Origin: Gammaproteobacteria bacterium
Lineage (GTDB): Bacteria; Pseudomonadota; Gammaproteobacteria; Acidiferrobacterales; UBA6901
NCBI GenBank assembly: GCA_016218345.1
Contig: JACREH010000043.1
Location: 1-35,124, forward strand
Direction: 5' to 3'
Length of the DNA stretch: 35,124 nucleotides
Shown: positions 1 through 8,588 of the stretch, piece after piece
Numbering within the stretch: the stretch's first letter is position 1
Layout: the number at the start of each line of letters is the position of its first letter
The notes under the pieces: model-generated
The model's database searches: none
Told to the model about the DNA's origin: nothing
Seen by the model: only the letters and a program-made list of their open reading frames with translations
Made by a program: the position numbers and the translations under genes

Positions 1-902
1 AGAGCCGCGGCCACAAGGCCGCCACCTTCCACGAAAGCACCACCATCGAGATCGTTTGGACCGCCATCCCGTTCCTGATCCTGGTCGGCATGGCCATCCC
101 GTCCACCGCCACGCTGCTCAAGATGGAAGACACCAAGAGCGAGGCCGACATCGTCATCAAGGTGACCGGTTATCAATGGAAGTGGCGCTACGAGTATCCC
201 GATCACGATGTCAGTTTCTTCAGCACTCTTTCCACCCCGCGCGACCAGATCGAGAACAAGGCCAAGAAGGGCGACAATTACCTATTAGAGGTCGACAACC
301 CGGTGGTGATCCCGGTCGGCAAGAAGGTGCGTTTCCTGGTGACCGCCAACGACGTGATCCACGCCTGGTGGGTGCCGCAACTGGGCGTGAAGAAGGACGC
401 CATCCCCGGCTTCTTGAACGAGACCTGGGCGATCGCCAACAAACCCGGAACCTACCGCGGCCAGTGCGCCGAGTTGTGCGGCAAGGACCACGGCTACATG
501 CCGATCGTGGTCGAGGCGGTCGAGCAGGATAAATTCACCCAATGGGTCGGCGCCCAGAAGGCCCAGGCGCAGGTGGCGGCCGCCGATGTCGGTAAGCAAT
601 GGACCAAGGCCGAACTGCTCGCCAAGGGCGAGAAGGTCTACGCCCAGTGCGCGGCCTGTCACGGCGCCAAGGGCGAGGGTGTCGCCACCTTCCCGAAATT
701 GACCGGCAGCAAGATCGCCACCGGCCCGGTCGCCGACCACATCAAGATCGTGCTCAAGGGCAAGCCCGTCACCGCCATGCAGGCGTACGCCGGCCAGATG
801 AACGACGCCGATATCGCCGCGGTCGTGACCTACGAACGCAACGCCCTCGGCAACAAGACCGGCGACGTGGTGCAACCGGCCCAGGTCAAGGCGCTGCGCT
901 AA
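1..902 (+). CDS. coxB: Cytochrome c oxidase subunit II with fused C-terminal cytochrome c (5' end outside window)
   Basis: The gene enters from the left edge; the first complete codon is at base 3. Subunit II takes electrons from cytochrome c through its CuA centre in the periplasmic domain and passes them to subunit I. The visible part starts in the loop before the second membrane helix (IEIVWTAIPFLIL). It then has the aromatic YQWKWRYEY stretch and the CuA ligand set: His of VIHAWW (360-362), Cys-Ala-Glu-Leu-Cys (465-479), then His and Met of KDHGYM. A second domain follows with a CAACH heme-c motif (648-662) and a downstream Met in TAMQAY as likely axial ligand. This makes it the cytochrome c-tailed form of subunit II rather than the short one. 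Subunit I follows after 54 bases, consistent with one operon. Confidence 0.97.
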   Translation, partial: SRGHKAATFHESTTIEIVWTAIPFLILVGMAIPSTATLLKMEDTKSEADIVIKVTGYQWKWRYEYPDHDVSFFSTLSTPRDQIENKAKKGDNYLLEVDNPVVIPVGKKVRFLVTANDVIHAWWVPQLGVKKDAIPGFLNETWAIANKPGTYRGQCAELCGKDHGYMPIVVEAVEQDKFTQWVGAQKAQAQVAAADVGKQWTKAELLAKGEKVYAQCAACHGAKGEGVATFPKLTGSKIATGPVADHIKIVLKGKPVTAMQAYAGQMNDADIAAVVTYERNALGNKTGDVVQPAQVKALR

Positions 903-956
903 CCACCGCTGTCGAACCCGAATCCACGCGAATTCCGGCTTTAGGAGATTAACAAA

Positions 957-2528
957 ATGGCACAAGCTCAAGCACACCACGACGAGCATCCCACTGGCAT
1001 CAGCCGCTGGCTGTTCACCACCAACCACAAGGACATCGGCACCCTGTACCTGATCCTCAGCCTGATCATGTTCTTCGTCGGCGGGGCGATGGCGCTGGTG
1101 ATCCGCGCCGAGCTCTGGCAGCCCGGCCTGCAGATCGTCGATCCGCATTTCTTCAATCAGATGACCACCATGCACGCGCTCATCATGGTGTTCGGCGTGG
1201 TGATGCCGGCGTTCGTGGGCTTCGCCAACTGGCAGATTCCAATGATGCTCGGCGCGCCGGACATGGCGCTGCCACGCATGAACAACTGGAGCTTCTGGAT
1301 CCTGCCGTTCGCGTTCACGCTGCTCGGCTCGACGCTGTTCCTGCAGGGCCAGGGCGGCGCGCCCTCGGCCGGCTGGACGCTCTACCCGCCGCTCGCCACC
1401 CAGGGCGGCATGGGTACCGACTTCGCGATCCTGTCGATCCACATGCTCGGTATCTCCTCGGTGCTGGGCGCGATCAACATCGTCGTCACTATCCTCAACA
1501 TGCGCGCCCCGGGCATGACGCTCATGAAGATGCCGCTGTTCGTCTGGACCTGGCTGATCACCGCCTATCTGCTGCTGGCGGTGATGCCGGTGTTCGCGGG
1601 CGCGGTCACCATGCTGCTCGCCGACCGTCACTTCGGCACCCACTTCTTCGACGCCGCCGGCGGCGGCGATCCGGTGCTGTGGCAGCACGTGTTCTGGTTC
1701 TTCGGACACCCCGAGGTGTATATCCTGATCCTGCCGGCGTTCGGTTTGGCCTCGCAGATCATCCCGACGTTCGCGCGCAAACCGCTGTTCGGTTACGACT
1801 CGATGGTGTACGCCAGCGCCTCGATCGCGTTCCTGTCGTTCATCGTCTGGGCGCATCACATGTTCACGGTCGGCATGCCGGCGGCCGGCGAACTGTTCTT
1901 CATGTACGCCACCATGCTGATCGCGGTGCCGACCGGCGTGAAGGTGTTCAACTGGGTCTCGACCATGTGGCGGGGCTCGATGACCTTCGAGACGCCGATG
2001 CTGTTCGCGGTCGCGTTCGTTTTCCTGTTCACGATCGGCGGCCTGTCGGGACTGATGCTGGCGATCGCGCCGGCCGACTTCCAGTACCACGACACCTATT
2101 TCGTGGTGGCGCACTTCCACTACGTGCTGGTGTCGGGCGCGATCTTCGCGATCCTCGGCGGCACCTATTATTGGCTGCCGAAGTGGACCGGCCACATGTA
2201 CAACGAGACGCTCGGCAAGTGGCATTTTTGGCTGACCGCGATCGGCTTCAACCTGGCGTTCTTCCCGCAGCACTTCCTGGGTCTGGCCGGCATGCCGCGC
2301 CGCATCCCGGACTACGCCCTGCAATTCACCGAGTTCAACCAGTGGTCGACGGTCGGGGCGTTCATCCTCGGCTTCGCACAGCTGTTGTTCGTCTACGTGG
2401 TTTGGCAGGCCGCCAAGGGCGGCCAGAAGGCCACCAGCCAGGTGTGGGAAGGCGCCGACGGTCTGGAATGGACGCTGCCGTCGCCGCCGCCGTATCACAG
2501 CTTCGCCACGCCGCCCAAGATCAAATAG
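957..2528 (+). CDS. ctaD: Cytochrome c oxidase subunit I (aa3 type)
   Basis: This is the catalytic subunit of the heme-copper oxidase, 523 aa with about 12 membrane helices, holding heme a and the heme a3/CuB site where oxygen is reduced. Metal ligands are visible: His73 (TTMHALIM) for heme a, His251 and Tyr255 in GHPEVY (the crosslinked His-Tyr pair), His300-His301 (WAHHMF) for CuB, and His386 and His388 in VVAHFHYV for heme a3 and heme a. Glu253 of GHPEVY belongs to the motif of A-type oxidases. AGGAGA at 942-947 lies 9 bases before the ATG and fixes the start. The length is normal and no key residue is missing. It sits between coxB and an assembly-factor block. Confidence 0.98.
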   Translation: MAQAQAHHDEHPTGISRWLFTTNHKDIGTLYLILSLIMFFVGGAMALVIRAELWQPGLQIVDPHFFNQMTTMHALIMVFGVVMPAFVGFANWQIPMMLGAPDMALPRMNNWSFWILPFAFTLLGSTLFLQGQGGAPSAGWTLYPPLATQGGMGTDFAILSIHMLGISSVLGAINIVVTILNMRAPGMTLMKMPLFVWTWLITAYLLLAVMPVFAGAVTMLLADRHFGTHFFDAAGGGDPVLWQHVFWFFGHPEVYILILPAFGLASQIIPTFARKPLFGYDSMVYASASIAFLSFIVWAHHMFTVGMPAAGELFFMYATMLIAVPTGVKVFNWVSTMWRGSMTFETPMLFAVAFVFLFTIGGLSGLMLAIAPADFQYHDTYFVVAHFHYVLVSGAIFAILGGTYYWLPKWTGHMYNETLGKWHFWLTAIGFNLAFFPQHFLGLAGMPRRIPDYALQFTEFNQWSTVGAFILGFAQLLFVYVVWQAAKGGQKATSQVWEGADGLEWTLPSPPPYHSFATPPKIK

Positions 2529-2532
2529 CAAA

Positions 2533-2661
2533 ATGCCGGCCATGGCGCGCACCGACAGCACCAGGAACGCCGCGCTCGCGCGCGCCAACCTGCGCACCGC
2601 CTTGATCCTGGGCGCGATCGCGCTCGGGTTCTTCCTGTACAGTCTGTGGCGGGGCGTGTGA
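2533..2661 (+). CDS. Small cytochrome oxidase assembly protein (single-helix, 42 aa)
   Basis: This short frame fills the gap between subunit I and ctaG. The first ATG is 4 bases after the subunit I stop, and its TGA overlaps the ctaG ATG (TGATG). The 42-aa product has a basic N-terminal half (MARTDSTRNAALARANLR) and one hydrophobic helix ending in LYSLWRGV. Its place, size and single-helix layout match the tiny cytochrome oxidase assembly proteins annotated between subunit I and ctaG in beta- and some gammaproteobacteria. The exact role of that family is not known to me. A second in-frame ATG at 2542 gives 39 aa and is equally plausible, since no clear ribosome site chooses between them. Translational coupling into ctaG is the best argument that it is real. 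Confidence 0.75.
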   Translation: MPAMARTDSTRNAALARANLRTALILGAIALGFFLYSLWRGV

Positions 2662-3320
2662 TGGCCGGACGCGCACCGCGCCAACCGGCACGCGGCCGCA
2701 ACGCGCGCGTGGCCGAGCGCAACCGGCGCCTGACCGCCAAGCTGGCGGCGGCGGCGCTCCTGATGTTCGGTTTCGGTTTCGCGCTGGTGCCGCTGTACGA
2801 CGTGTTTTGCGAGATCACCGGCCTGAACGGCAAGACCGGCCGCGCCGAGGCGGAAACGCTCGCCGCCAGGGTCGATGCCAGCCGCTGGGTGACGGTCGAG
2901 TTCACCGGCAGCACCGCCCAGGGCCTGCCCTGGGAATTCCGGCCGATGCAGAAGAAACTGCGCGTCCATCCCGGCCAGACCACGGTCGCCAATTATTACG
3001 TGCGCAACACCGCCGCCGAGCCGATCGTGGGGCGCGCCGTTCCGAGCGTGACGCCGGGCGCGGCCGCGGCGCATTTCAAGAAGATCGAGTGTTTCTGCTT
3101 CAGCGAGCAGACGTTGCGGCCCGGCGAGGCGCGCGAGATGCCGGTGCGGTTCGTGGTCGATCCCGAACTCGCCGCCGGTGTCGCCACCGTGACCTTGTCG
3201 TACACGTTTTTCAACACCGACCCGGCGCAGGCCAAGCGCTACGGCGGCGACGGCCAGGCGCCGGTCGTGGATCACGATCAGCATCGGGCGCACGCCGGCC
3301 CGGCGGCCGCCGGCGGCTGA
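2661..3320 (+). CDS. ctaG: Cytochrome c oxidase assembly protein CtaG/Cox11
   Basis: CtaG delivers copper to the CuB site of subunit I. The 219-aa protein has a basic N-terminus, one membrane helix at about residues 25-47, and a periplasmic immunoglobulin-like domain. The diagnostic copper-binding CFCF motif is present (Cys144 and Cys146, in KIECFCFSEQ), and the conserved extra Cys of the YDVFCEITG segment is Cys50. The family sequence around YTFFNTD is also there. The ATG at 2661 overlaps the stop of the small assembly gene. A GTG further upstream (2646) would add five residues and is less likely. A DUF2970 gene, which I would expect between ctaG and subunit III in many Betaproteobacteria, is absent: only 42 bases separate the two genes. 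Confidence 0.96.
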   Translation: MAGRAPRQPARGRNARVAERNRRLTAKLAAAALLMFGFGFALVPLYDVFCEITGLNGKTGRAEAETLAARVDASRWVTVEFTGSTAQGLPWEFRPMQKKLRVHPGQTTVANYYVRNTAAEPIVGRAVPSVTPGAAAAHFKKIECFCFSEQTLRPGEAREMPVRFVVDPELAAGVATVTLSYTFFNTDPAQAKRYGGDGQAPVVDHDQHRAHAGPAAAGG

Positions 3321-3362
3321 GACGGTTTAATTTGAATCCTACCAACTAAAGGGGAATGCCTT

Positions 3363-4238
3363 ATGTCCGCAGCACATGGTGATTATTATCTGCCCAGCCC
3401 CAGTCCCTGGCCGTTGCTGATCACGACCGGGCTGTTCACCCTGGCGCTTGGTTTCGTGTTGATGATCAACAGCGTCGGCGCCGGCTCGTGGCTGATGTTG
3501 ATCGGCGCCAGCGTGATCATCTACATCATGGCGCGCTGGTTCGGACAGGTGATCGGCGAGAGCGAAGGCGGCCAGTACAACGAACAGGTCGACATGTCGT
3601 TCCGCATGGGTATGGCCTGGTTCATCTTCTCCGAGGTCATGTTCTTCGCCGCGTTCTTCGGGGCGTTGCTGTACGTGCGCCAGTTCGCCGGCCCGTGGCT
3701 CGGCGACACCGAACTGCTCTGGCCCGGGTACGATTTCAACTGGCCGACCGCCGGCCCCAAGGGTCCGGTGGCGATCGCGGCCGACACCATTCCGGGCGCC
3801 AACCAGTTCTCGCCGATGGGCGCCTGGGGCATCCCGGCGATCAACACCCTGATCCTGTTGAGCTCGGGCGTGACCGTCACGATCGCGCATTGGGGGCTGC
3901 TCAAGAACAACCGCGGCCAGTTGATCCTCGGCCTGATCGCCACCGTGGCGCTCGGTCTGTTGTTCCTGTCGCTGCAGGCCTACGAGTACATCCATGCCTA
4001 TTCGCAGCTCGGCCTGACGCTCAAGACCGGCAGCTACGGCGCGACGTTCTTCATGCTGACCGGCTTCCACGGCTTCCACGTGACCATCGGCACCATCATG
4101 CTCATGGTCATCCTGGGTCGCTCGATCAAGGGCCATTTCCGGCCGGATCACCACTTCGCGTTCGAGGCGGTCGCCTGGTACTGGCACTTCGTGGACGTGG
4201 TGTGGCTGTTCCTGTTTATCTTCGTGTACTGGCTGTAA
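3363..4238 (+). CDS. coxC: Cytochrome c oxidase subunit III
   Basis: Subunit III is a seven-helix membrane protein that stabilises the oxidase and its proton uptake. The 291-aa product begins in family style (HGDYYLPSPSPWPLL) and carries the conserved MGMAWFIFSEVMFFAAFFGALLY segment split over helices 2-3. Near the end it has the GFHGFHVTIG and FEAVAWYWHFVDVVWLFLF blocks typical of CoxC. AAAGGGG at 3349-3355 serves as ribosome site 7 bases before the ATG. It is the last plus-strand gene before a strong hairpin terminator, so the core subunits probably form one transcript (coxB, ctaD, small gene, ctaG, coxC). Confidence 0.98.
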   Translation: MSAAHGDYYLPSPSPWPLLITTGLFTLALGFVLMINSVGAGSWLMLIGASVIIYIMARWFGQVIGESEGGQYNEQVDMSFRMGMAWFIFSEVMFFAAFFGALLYVRQFAGPWLGDTELLWPGYDFNWPTAGPKGPVAIAADTIPGANQFSPMGAWGIPAINTLILLSSGVTVTIAHWGLLKNNRGQLILGLIATVALGLLFLSLQAYEYIHAYSQLGLTLKTGSYGATFFMLTGFHGFHVTIGTIMLMVILGRSIKGHFRPDHHFAFEAVAWYWHFVDVVWLFLFIFVYWL

Positions 4239-4260
4239 CGCCGGACAGGCGCAGGCGTTA

Positions 4261-4292
4261 AAAAAAGGCGCTGCCCAGGCAGCGCCTTTTTT
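4261..4292. terminator. Bidirectional intrinsic terminator after coxC
   Basis: A six-A tract, then GGCGCTGC, a CCAG loop, GCAGCGCC, and a six-T tract give a 14-bp stem counting the A:T extension. It reads as a terminator on both strands. It sits between coxC (plus) and the convergent DUF2909-type gene (minus), so it can end both transcripts. Confidence 0.93.
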
Positions 4293-4307
4293 CTTTGGGG
4301 CCTTTCT

Positions 4308-4529
4308 TCAGGGCGGGGTAGGGCCGGACAGCCCGCTCGGCGGGATGATACCGAAGTAGAATCCGGCCATGAGCAGCACGAACAGGGCCAGCGACAGGCT
4401 GATGCGCACGGTGAGCGATTTGGCGGTGCGGGTGCCTTTCCCCTTGTCCTTGTAGAGGAACAGCAGCGCCGAGAACAGGCTGATGAAGATGAGCGCCAGC
4501 ATTACGAGAATGACGATTTTGATAAGCAT
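4308..4529 (-). CDS. DUF2909-type twin-transmembrane small protein
   Basis: This minus-strand gene encodes 73 aa: an N-terminal helix (LIKIVILVMLALIFISLFSA, about residues 2-25), a short charged loop (YKDKGKGTRTAKSL), and a second helix (about 43-62) with a Pro-rich tail. Two helices around a basic loop, placed next to the oxidase genes and antiparallel to them, match the DUF2909 family found at this spot in many proteobacterial cox clusters. Its function is unknown. The start is the ATG complementary to 4527-4529, because further upstream the frame is only a shadow of SURF1. It is transcribed away from SURF1, and the two genes share an 87-base intergenic stretch that must hold both promoters. 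Confidence 0.85.
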   Translation of the reverse strand: MLIKIVILVMLALIFISLFSALLFLYKDKGKGTRTAKSLTVRISLSLALFVLLMAGFYFGIIPPSGLSGPTPP

Positions 4530-4616
4530 GACGGGCCCCGCGGGTCGGCGTGTGGAGCGAGCCATTATACGCCGGCCCCTTTCAAAATGCCGCCGGCCGG
4601 CCGGCGGCGGGCGGCC

Positions 4617-5333
4617 ATGAGGCTGCGCTTCGCCGCGCGCTGGTGGCCGACCCTGGCGACCGCGCTGCTGGTGCCGGCGTTCACGGGCCTCGGTTTCTGG
4701 CAGCTCGATCGTGCCGGGCAAAAGGCCGAACTTCAGGCCGAATACGACGCGCGCCTGCGCGGCCCGTTGGTGGCGGTCGGCGCGCGCGTGCAGCCGGCCG
4801 AGGAGTTGCGTTTCTACCGGGTCGTCGCCAAGGGCCGTTACGATAGCGCCCACCAGATATTCATCGACAATCGCGTCCAGCAGGGGCGGGTCGGGTATCA
4901 TGTCGTAACGCCGCTCAAGCTCGAGGCCAGCGAGACGCGCGTGCTGGTGAATCGCGGCTGGATCGCGCTCGGCCGGGACCGCGAGCACCTGCCGGCGGTC
5001 GAGACCCCGGCGGGCGTGCAGGAAATCACCGGCGTGGCGGTGGTGCCGGCCGAGCACGTCTTCACCTTGGGCAAGCCGGCGGCGGCGGGCGGTCCCTGGG
5101 AGACGGTGTGGCAGAATATCGACATGCAGCGGTTCAAGGAGTCGGTCGGCTATCCGGTGCAGCCGGTGGTGGTGCTGCTCGATCCGCACAGCCCGGCCGG
5201 CGGCCTGGTGCGCGACTGGTCGCGGCTCGACGCCGGCATCGCCACCCACAAGGCCTATGCGTTCCAGTGGTTCGTGCTGGCGTTCGCCTTGCTGGTTACC
5301 TATATAGTCATGAACACCCGTAAACGCCGTTGA
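4617..5333 (+). CDS. SURF1/Shy1 family oxidase assembly protein
   Basis: SURF1 proteins help place heme a in subunit I. The 238-aa product has the usual layout: one helix at the N-terminus (ARWWPTLATALLVPAFTGLG), then the family motif GFWQLDRAGQK, a large periplasmic domain with VNRGWIALGRDR, and a C-terminal helix (FQWFVLAFALLVTYIVMNTR) with a basic end. The ATG at 4617 gives a start (MRLRFAARWWPT) like those of known SURF1 proteins. An ATG at 4587 would add ten residues. The stop overlaps the ATG of the next gene (TGATG), so translation is likely coupled with the Sco-like gene. Confidence 0.95.
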   Translation: MRLRFAARWWPTLATALLVPAFTGLGFWQLDRAGQKAELQAEYDARLRGPLVAVGARVQPAEELRFYRVVAKGRYDSAHQIFIDNRVQQGRVGYHVVTPLKLEASETRVLVNRGWIALGRDREHLPAVETPAGVQEITGVAVVPAEHVFTLGKPAAAGGPWETVWQNIDMQRFKESVGYPVQPVVVLLDPHSPAGGLVRDWSRLDAGIATHKAYAFQWFVLAFALLVTYIVMNTRKRR

Positions 5334-5959
5334 TGGAAAACACCATGCAATCGTCGACATCGCTCCCGTCCGCGGGCAAACGCAAACTCCTGATACTGGC
5401 GCTGTTGTTCGCCCTGCCGGCCGCCATCGCCTTCATTTTATACGCCAGCGGCTGGCGGCCGGCCGTCACCGCCAACCACGGCGAACTGGTGCAGCCGGCC
5501 CGGCCGATCGGCGACGTCACGCTCGACACGCTCGACGGCCAACGCCGCAAATTCAGCGAGCTCGGCAAGAAATGGGCGTTGATCTATTTCGGATCGGCAC
5601 ATTGCCTGGCGCGCTGCGAGCAGGATTTATACAAGATGCGCCAGGTGCATCTCGCCCAGGGCAAGGAGGCCGAGCGCATCGAGCGGGTATTCGTGGTGAC
5701 CGACGCCACCGCGCTCGATCTGTTGCGCTACACGCTCAAGGACCATCCGGGCATGATCGTGCTGGTCGGCCCGCCGGCGGCGGTGCGCCAGCTCGCCGGA
5801 CAATTCAGCGTGCCGGCCGGCGGCGCGCTCGACGGCCTGGACCGGATCTACCTGGTCGATCCGCTCGGCAATTTCATGCTGCACTATCCGCCGGACGCCG
5901 ATGCCAGCGGCATGCGCAAGGATCTGGTGCGGCTGCTCAAGGTCTCGCAGGTGGGTTGA
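5333..5959 (+). CDS. Sco-like membrane-anchored thioredoxin-fold protein of the cox cluster
   Basis: The 208-aa product has one N-terminal helix (about residues 18-38) and a periplasmic thioredoxin-like domain. It carries a C-x3-C pair (Cys91, Cys95, in AHCLARCEQ) as in Sco copper chaperones, and YLVDPLGNFMLHY, which matches the Sco segment before the C-terminus. The third copper ligand of Sco proteins, a His just before the YLVD strand, is not seen: the sequence there is GALDGLDRIYLVD. It may therefore handle thiols rather than copper, or use another ligand. Its place between SURF1 and ctaA is common in this type of cluster. The ATG at 5333 overlaps the SURF1 stop. Confidence 0.85.
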   Translation: MENTMQSSTSLPSAGKRKLLILALLFALPAAIAFILYASGWRPAVTANHGELVQPARPIGDVTLDTLDGQRRKFSELGKKWALIYFGSAHCLARCEQDLYKMRQVHLAQGKEAERIERVFVVTDATALDLLRYTLKDHPGMIVLVGPPAAVRQLAGQFSVPAGGALDGLDRIYLVDPLGNFMLHYPPDADASGMRKDLVRLLKVSQVG

Positions 5960-5962
5960 ACC

Positions 5963-7021
5963 ATGCAAAAGTCCAATGTCTTGCTGCTTCGGGTGGCGCT
6001 GCTGACCGCGCTGTTGGCGTACGCGGTGGTGCTGCTCGGCGCCTACACGCGCCTGTCCGACGCCGGCCTCGGTTGCCCCGACTGGCCGGGTTGCTACGGC
6101 AAGCTGCTCGCGCCCAGCCACGCGCCGGAGATCGACGCGGCCGCCGAGGCCTATCCGGACAGCCGCGTCGAACCGGCCAAGGCCTGGAAGGAGATGATTC
6201 ACCGCTATGCCGCCGGCACCCTCGGGATACTGATCGCGCTGCTTGCCGTTATCAGCTTCCGGGACAAGAGACGCGGAGCGTGGCGGCGCTGGCTGGCCGG
6301 CTTTCTGGTGGCGCTGGTGATCTTTCAGGCGCTGCTCGGCATGTGGACCGTCACCCTGCAACTCAAGCCGGTGGTGGTAATGGGGCATCTGCTCGGCGGG
6401 CTCGCGCTGCTCGGCTTGTTGTGGTGGCTGGCGTTGCGCGAGCAACTGCGCTGGAAGCCGGTGTCCGGCCCGGCGGCGCTGCTACGCCGGTTGCGGCCGC
6501 GCGCCTGGACGGCGCTCGCGTTGGTGATCCTGCAGATCGCGCTGGGCGGCTGGACCAGCGCCAATTACGCCGCGCTGGCGTGTCCGGATTTTCCGACCTG
6601 CCAGGGCGAATGGTGGCCGAACGTCGATTTCCTCGACGGCTTCACGCTGTGGCGCGGCCTGGGCGTCAATTACGAAGGCGGCGTGCTGAGTCTGGCCGCC
6701 GCCACCGCCGTGCACATGGCCCATCGGCTCGGGGCGCTCATCGTCTTGCTGTATGTCGGCTGGCTGGCGCTGCACCTCATGCGGGTCGGCGGCAAGGAAC
6801 ACTTAATACGGCAAGACGAGCGAGCGCAGCGAGCAGGGCTACCTTTATGCCGTTATGGGCTGGCGATGTTGATCGCGCTGCTCGCCCAGGTCGCGCTCGG
6901 CGTCGTCAATGTGGTCACGCTGCTGCCGCTGCCGGTGGCGGTCGCGCATAACGGCGTCGCGGTGCTGTTGCTGTTGAGCGTGGTGACGCTCTTGCACGCG
7001 CTCCACCCGCCGCGCGCGTGA
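5963..7021 (+). CDS. ctaA: Heme A synthase (CtaA/COX15)
   Basis: CtaA oxidises the C8 methyl of heme O to a formyl group, making heme A for the oxidase. The 352-aa protein has about eight membrane helices in two four-helix halves. Each half has its Cys pair in the outer loop (CPDWPGC and CPDFPTC), and the heme-binding His residues are in MIHRY, MGHLLGG, HMAHRLG and AHNGVA. The opening [16 protein letters not shown] is highly diagnostic. A polar stretch of about 16 residues between helices (6803-6857) is encoded by a small GC-rich imperfect inverted repeat and is unlike the rest of the protein. The last bases overlap the GTG start of the heme O synthase gene (GTGA). Confidence 0.96.
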   Translation: MQKSNVLLLRVALLTALLAYAVVLLGAYTRLSDAGLGCPDWPGCYGKLLAPSHAPEIDAAAEAYPDSRVEPAKAWKEMIHRYAAGTLGILIALLAVISFRDKRRGAWRRWLAGFLVALVIFQALLGMWTVTLQLKPVVVMGHLLGGLALLGLLWWLALREQLRWKPVSGPAALLRRLRPRAWTALALVILQIALGGWTSANYAALACPDFPTCQGEWWPNVDFLDGFTLWRGLGVNYEGGVLSLAAATAVHMAHRLGALIVLLYVGWLALHLMRVGGKEHLIRQDERAQRAGLPLCRYGLAMLIALLAQVALGVVNVVTLLPLPVAVAHNGVAVLLLLSVVTLLHALHPPRA

Positions 7022-7962
7022 CTGACCCGGTGTCCAGCCTGAGCCAGACGGCGCGGCGCGCGCGCCTTCAGGCGCTCGCCCGGGAATACCTGGAGCTCGG
7101 CAAGCCGCGCGTGGTGCTGCTGATCGTGTTCACCGCCGTGGTCGGCATGTTCCTGGCCGTGCCCGGCATGGTGCCGTGGCCGACCCTGCTGCTGGCGACG
7201 CTCGGCATCGGCCTGGCGGCGAGTTCGGCGGCCAGCATCAACCACGTGCTCGACCAGCGCGCCGACGCGGTGATGGCGCGCACCCGCGCCCGGCCGCTGC
7301 CGACCGGCCAACTCAACACCCGTCAGGCGCTGCTGTTCGCGCTGGTGCTGGGCGCGCTGGCGATGCTGATCCTGGCGCTCGGCGTGAACGCCCTGACCGC
7401 GGTGCTGACGTTCCTGTCGCTGATCGGGTATGCCGTGATCTACACGGTGTTCCTCAAATATGCCACCCCCCAGAACATCGTGATCGGCGGCGCCGCCGGT
7501 GCCGCGCCGCCGGTGCTCGGCTGGGCGGCGGTCACCAACGGCGTGAGCGGCGACGCGCTGTTGCTGTTTCTGATCATCTTCGTGTGGACGCCGCCGCACT
7601 TCTGGGCGCTGGCGCTGTATCGCCGGCAGGAATACGCCAAGGTCGGCATCCCGATGCTGCCGGTGACGCACGGCAGCGAGTTCACGCGCCTGCACATCCT
7701 CTTGTACACGATCGCGCTCGCGGCCGTGACCGTCATGCCGTTCGCCACCCACATGAGCGGCTGGTTCTATCTGCTCGGCGCCGGCGTCTTGAACGCCGGT
7801 TTCATCTATCGCGCCGCCCGGTTGTACCGCAGCTACAGCGACGCCCTGGCCAAGAAGACCTTCGTGTATTCGATCCAGTACCTGGCATGGCTGTTCGCGC
7901 TGCTGTTGATCGACCACTACCGGTTCTATTTCAGCGAAGCGCTGCAATCGGCGTTGTATTAA
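7018..7962 (+). CDS. cyoE: Heme O synthase (protoheme IX farnesyltransferase)
   Basis: This UbiA-family prenyltransferase (also called CtaB or COX10) attaches farnesyl to protoheme to make heme O, the substrate of CtaA. The 314-aa protein has about nine helices. The first Asp-rich motif is N75HVLDQRAD83 followed by the [11 protein letters not shown] stretch typical of the family, and the second loop has [19 protein letters not shown]. The start is GTG at 7018, overlapping the ctaA stop by four bases, so the two heme-modifying enzymes are coupled. An upstream-facing cytosolic tail of about 25 residues precedes [10 protein letters not shown], as in relatives. Confidence 0.97.
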   Translation: MTDPVSSLSQTARRARLQALAREYLELGKPRVVLLIVFTAVVGMFLAVPGMVPWPTLLLATLGIGLAASSAASINHVLDQRADAVMARTRARPLPTGQLNTRQALLFALVLGALAMLILALGVNALTAVLTFLSLIGYAVIYTVFLKYATPQNIVIGGAAGAAPPVLGWAAVTNGVSGDALLLFLIIFVWTPPHFWALALYRRQEYAKVGIPMLPVTHGSEFTRLHILLYTIALAAVTVMPFATHMSGWFYLLGAGVLNAGFIYRAARLYRSYSDALAKKTFVYSIQYLAWLFALLLIDHYRFYFSEALQSALY

Positions 7963-7976
7963 ATATGATTTTGAAC

Positions 7977-8003
7977 CGCCAAGGACGCCAAGGACGCCAA
8001 GAA
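7977..8003 (+). repeat. Three tandem copies of a 9-base unit before sco
   Basis: The unit CGCCAAGGA is present three times without gaps (the last copy ends AAGAA) and abuts the likely ATG of the Sco gene. It resembles the dispersed, cell-wide 'GACGCCAAG' type repeats of many proteobacteria; degraded relatives occur in this window near 17612-17632 and 33042-33064. The AAGGA inside each unit may act as the ribosome site of sco. Confidence 0.8.
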
Positions 8004-8588
8004 ATGCGATTTTTAATTCTTAAATCTGTGTTGCTGGCCGCGCTGCTGATTGTCGCGGTTGCCTGCACCGACAGCCGGCCGGCGTTCAAGGCCACTGACA
8101 TCAGCGGCGTCGACTGGGGCGGGGAGTTCGAACTCACCGCGCACACCGGCAAACGCGTCAAGCTTTCGGATTATCGCGGCCGGTTGACCGTGTTGTTCTT
8201 CGGTTACACGCATTGCCCGGATATCTGCGCGCCGACTCTGGCGCTGCTGGCGCGCGCGCTCGACGGCCTGGGCGCGGACGCCGGGCGGGTGCAGGTGCTG
8301 TTCGTGAGCGTCGATCCGGCGCACGACACGCCAGCGCAACTCGCCGGCTTCATCCCCGCGTTTCATCCCGCGTTCGTCGGGCTGACCGGCAGCGACGCCG
8401 AGATCCGCGCCGTGGCCGCCGACTACAAGATCGGCTACCAGGCGAGCCCGGGCGCCGGCGGCATCGACCACAGCGGCGGGGTGTACGTGTTGGACGCGCG
8501 CGGGCGGTTGCGGCTGCTCGTGAGGCAGGGCGCGCCGGTGGACGATGTCGTGCACGACCTGCGACTGTTGCTGAAAGAAAAACGCTGA
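8004..8588 (+). CDS. SCO1/SenC-family copper chaperone lipoprotein
   Basis: Sco proteins load or reduce the CuA site of subunit II. The 194-aa product starts with a short lipoprotein signal whose lipobox is VAVAC (Cys21). The thioredoxin-like domain has the copper Cys pair in THCPDIC (Cys71, Cys75) and the His ligand in IDHSGG (His156), with VSVDPAHDTP between, so all Sco ligands are present. An in-frame ATG at 7965 would add 13 residues encoded mostly by the 9-base repeat. The start at 8004 is preferred because it puts the lipoprotein signal at the N-terminus. It closes the oxidase assembly genes; accessory DNA follows. Confidence 0.95.
   Translation: MRFLILKSVLLAALLIVAVACTDSRPAFKATDISGVDWGGEFELTAHTGKRVKLSDYRGRLTVLFFGYTHCPDICAPTLALLARALDGLGADAGRVQVLFVSVDPAHDTPAQLAGFIPAFHPAFVGLTGSDAEIRAVAADYKIGYQASPGAGGIDHSGGVYVLDARGRLRLLVRQGAPVDDVVHDLRLLLKEKR

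Noticed and set aside
285-3293. Open frame of about 1000 codons on the minus strand across coxB, ctaD and ctaG
   Set aside because: It is antisense to strongly conserved oxidase genes, and its Arg/His/Gln/Asp-rich composition is the usual artefact of GC-rich codon bias.
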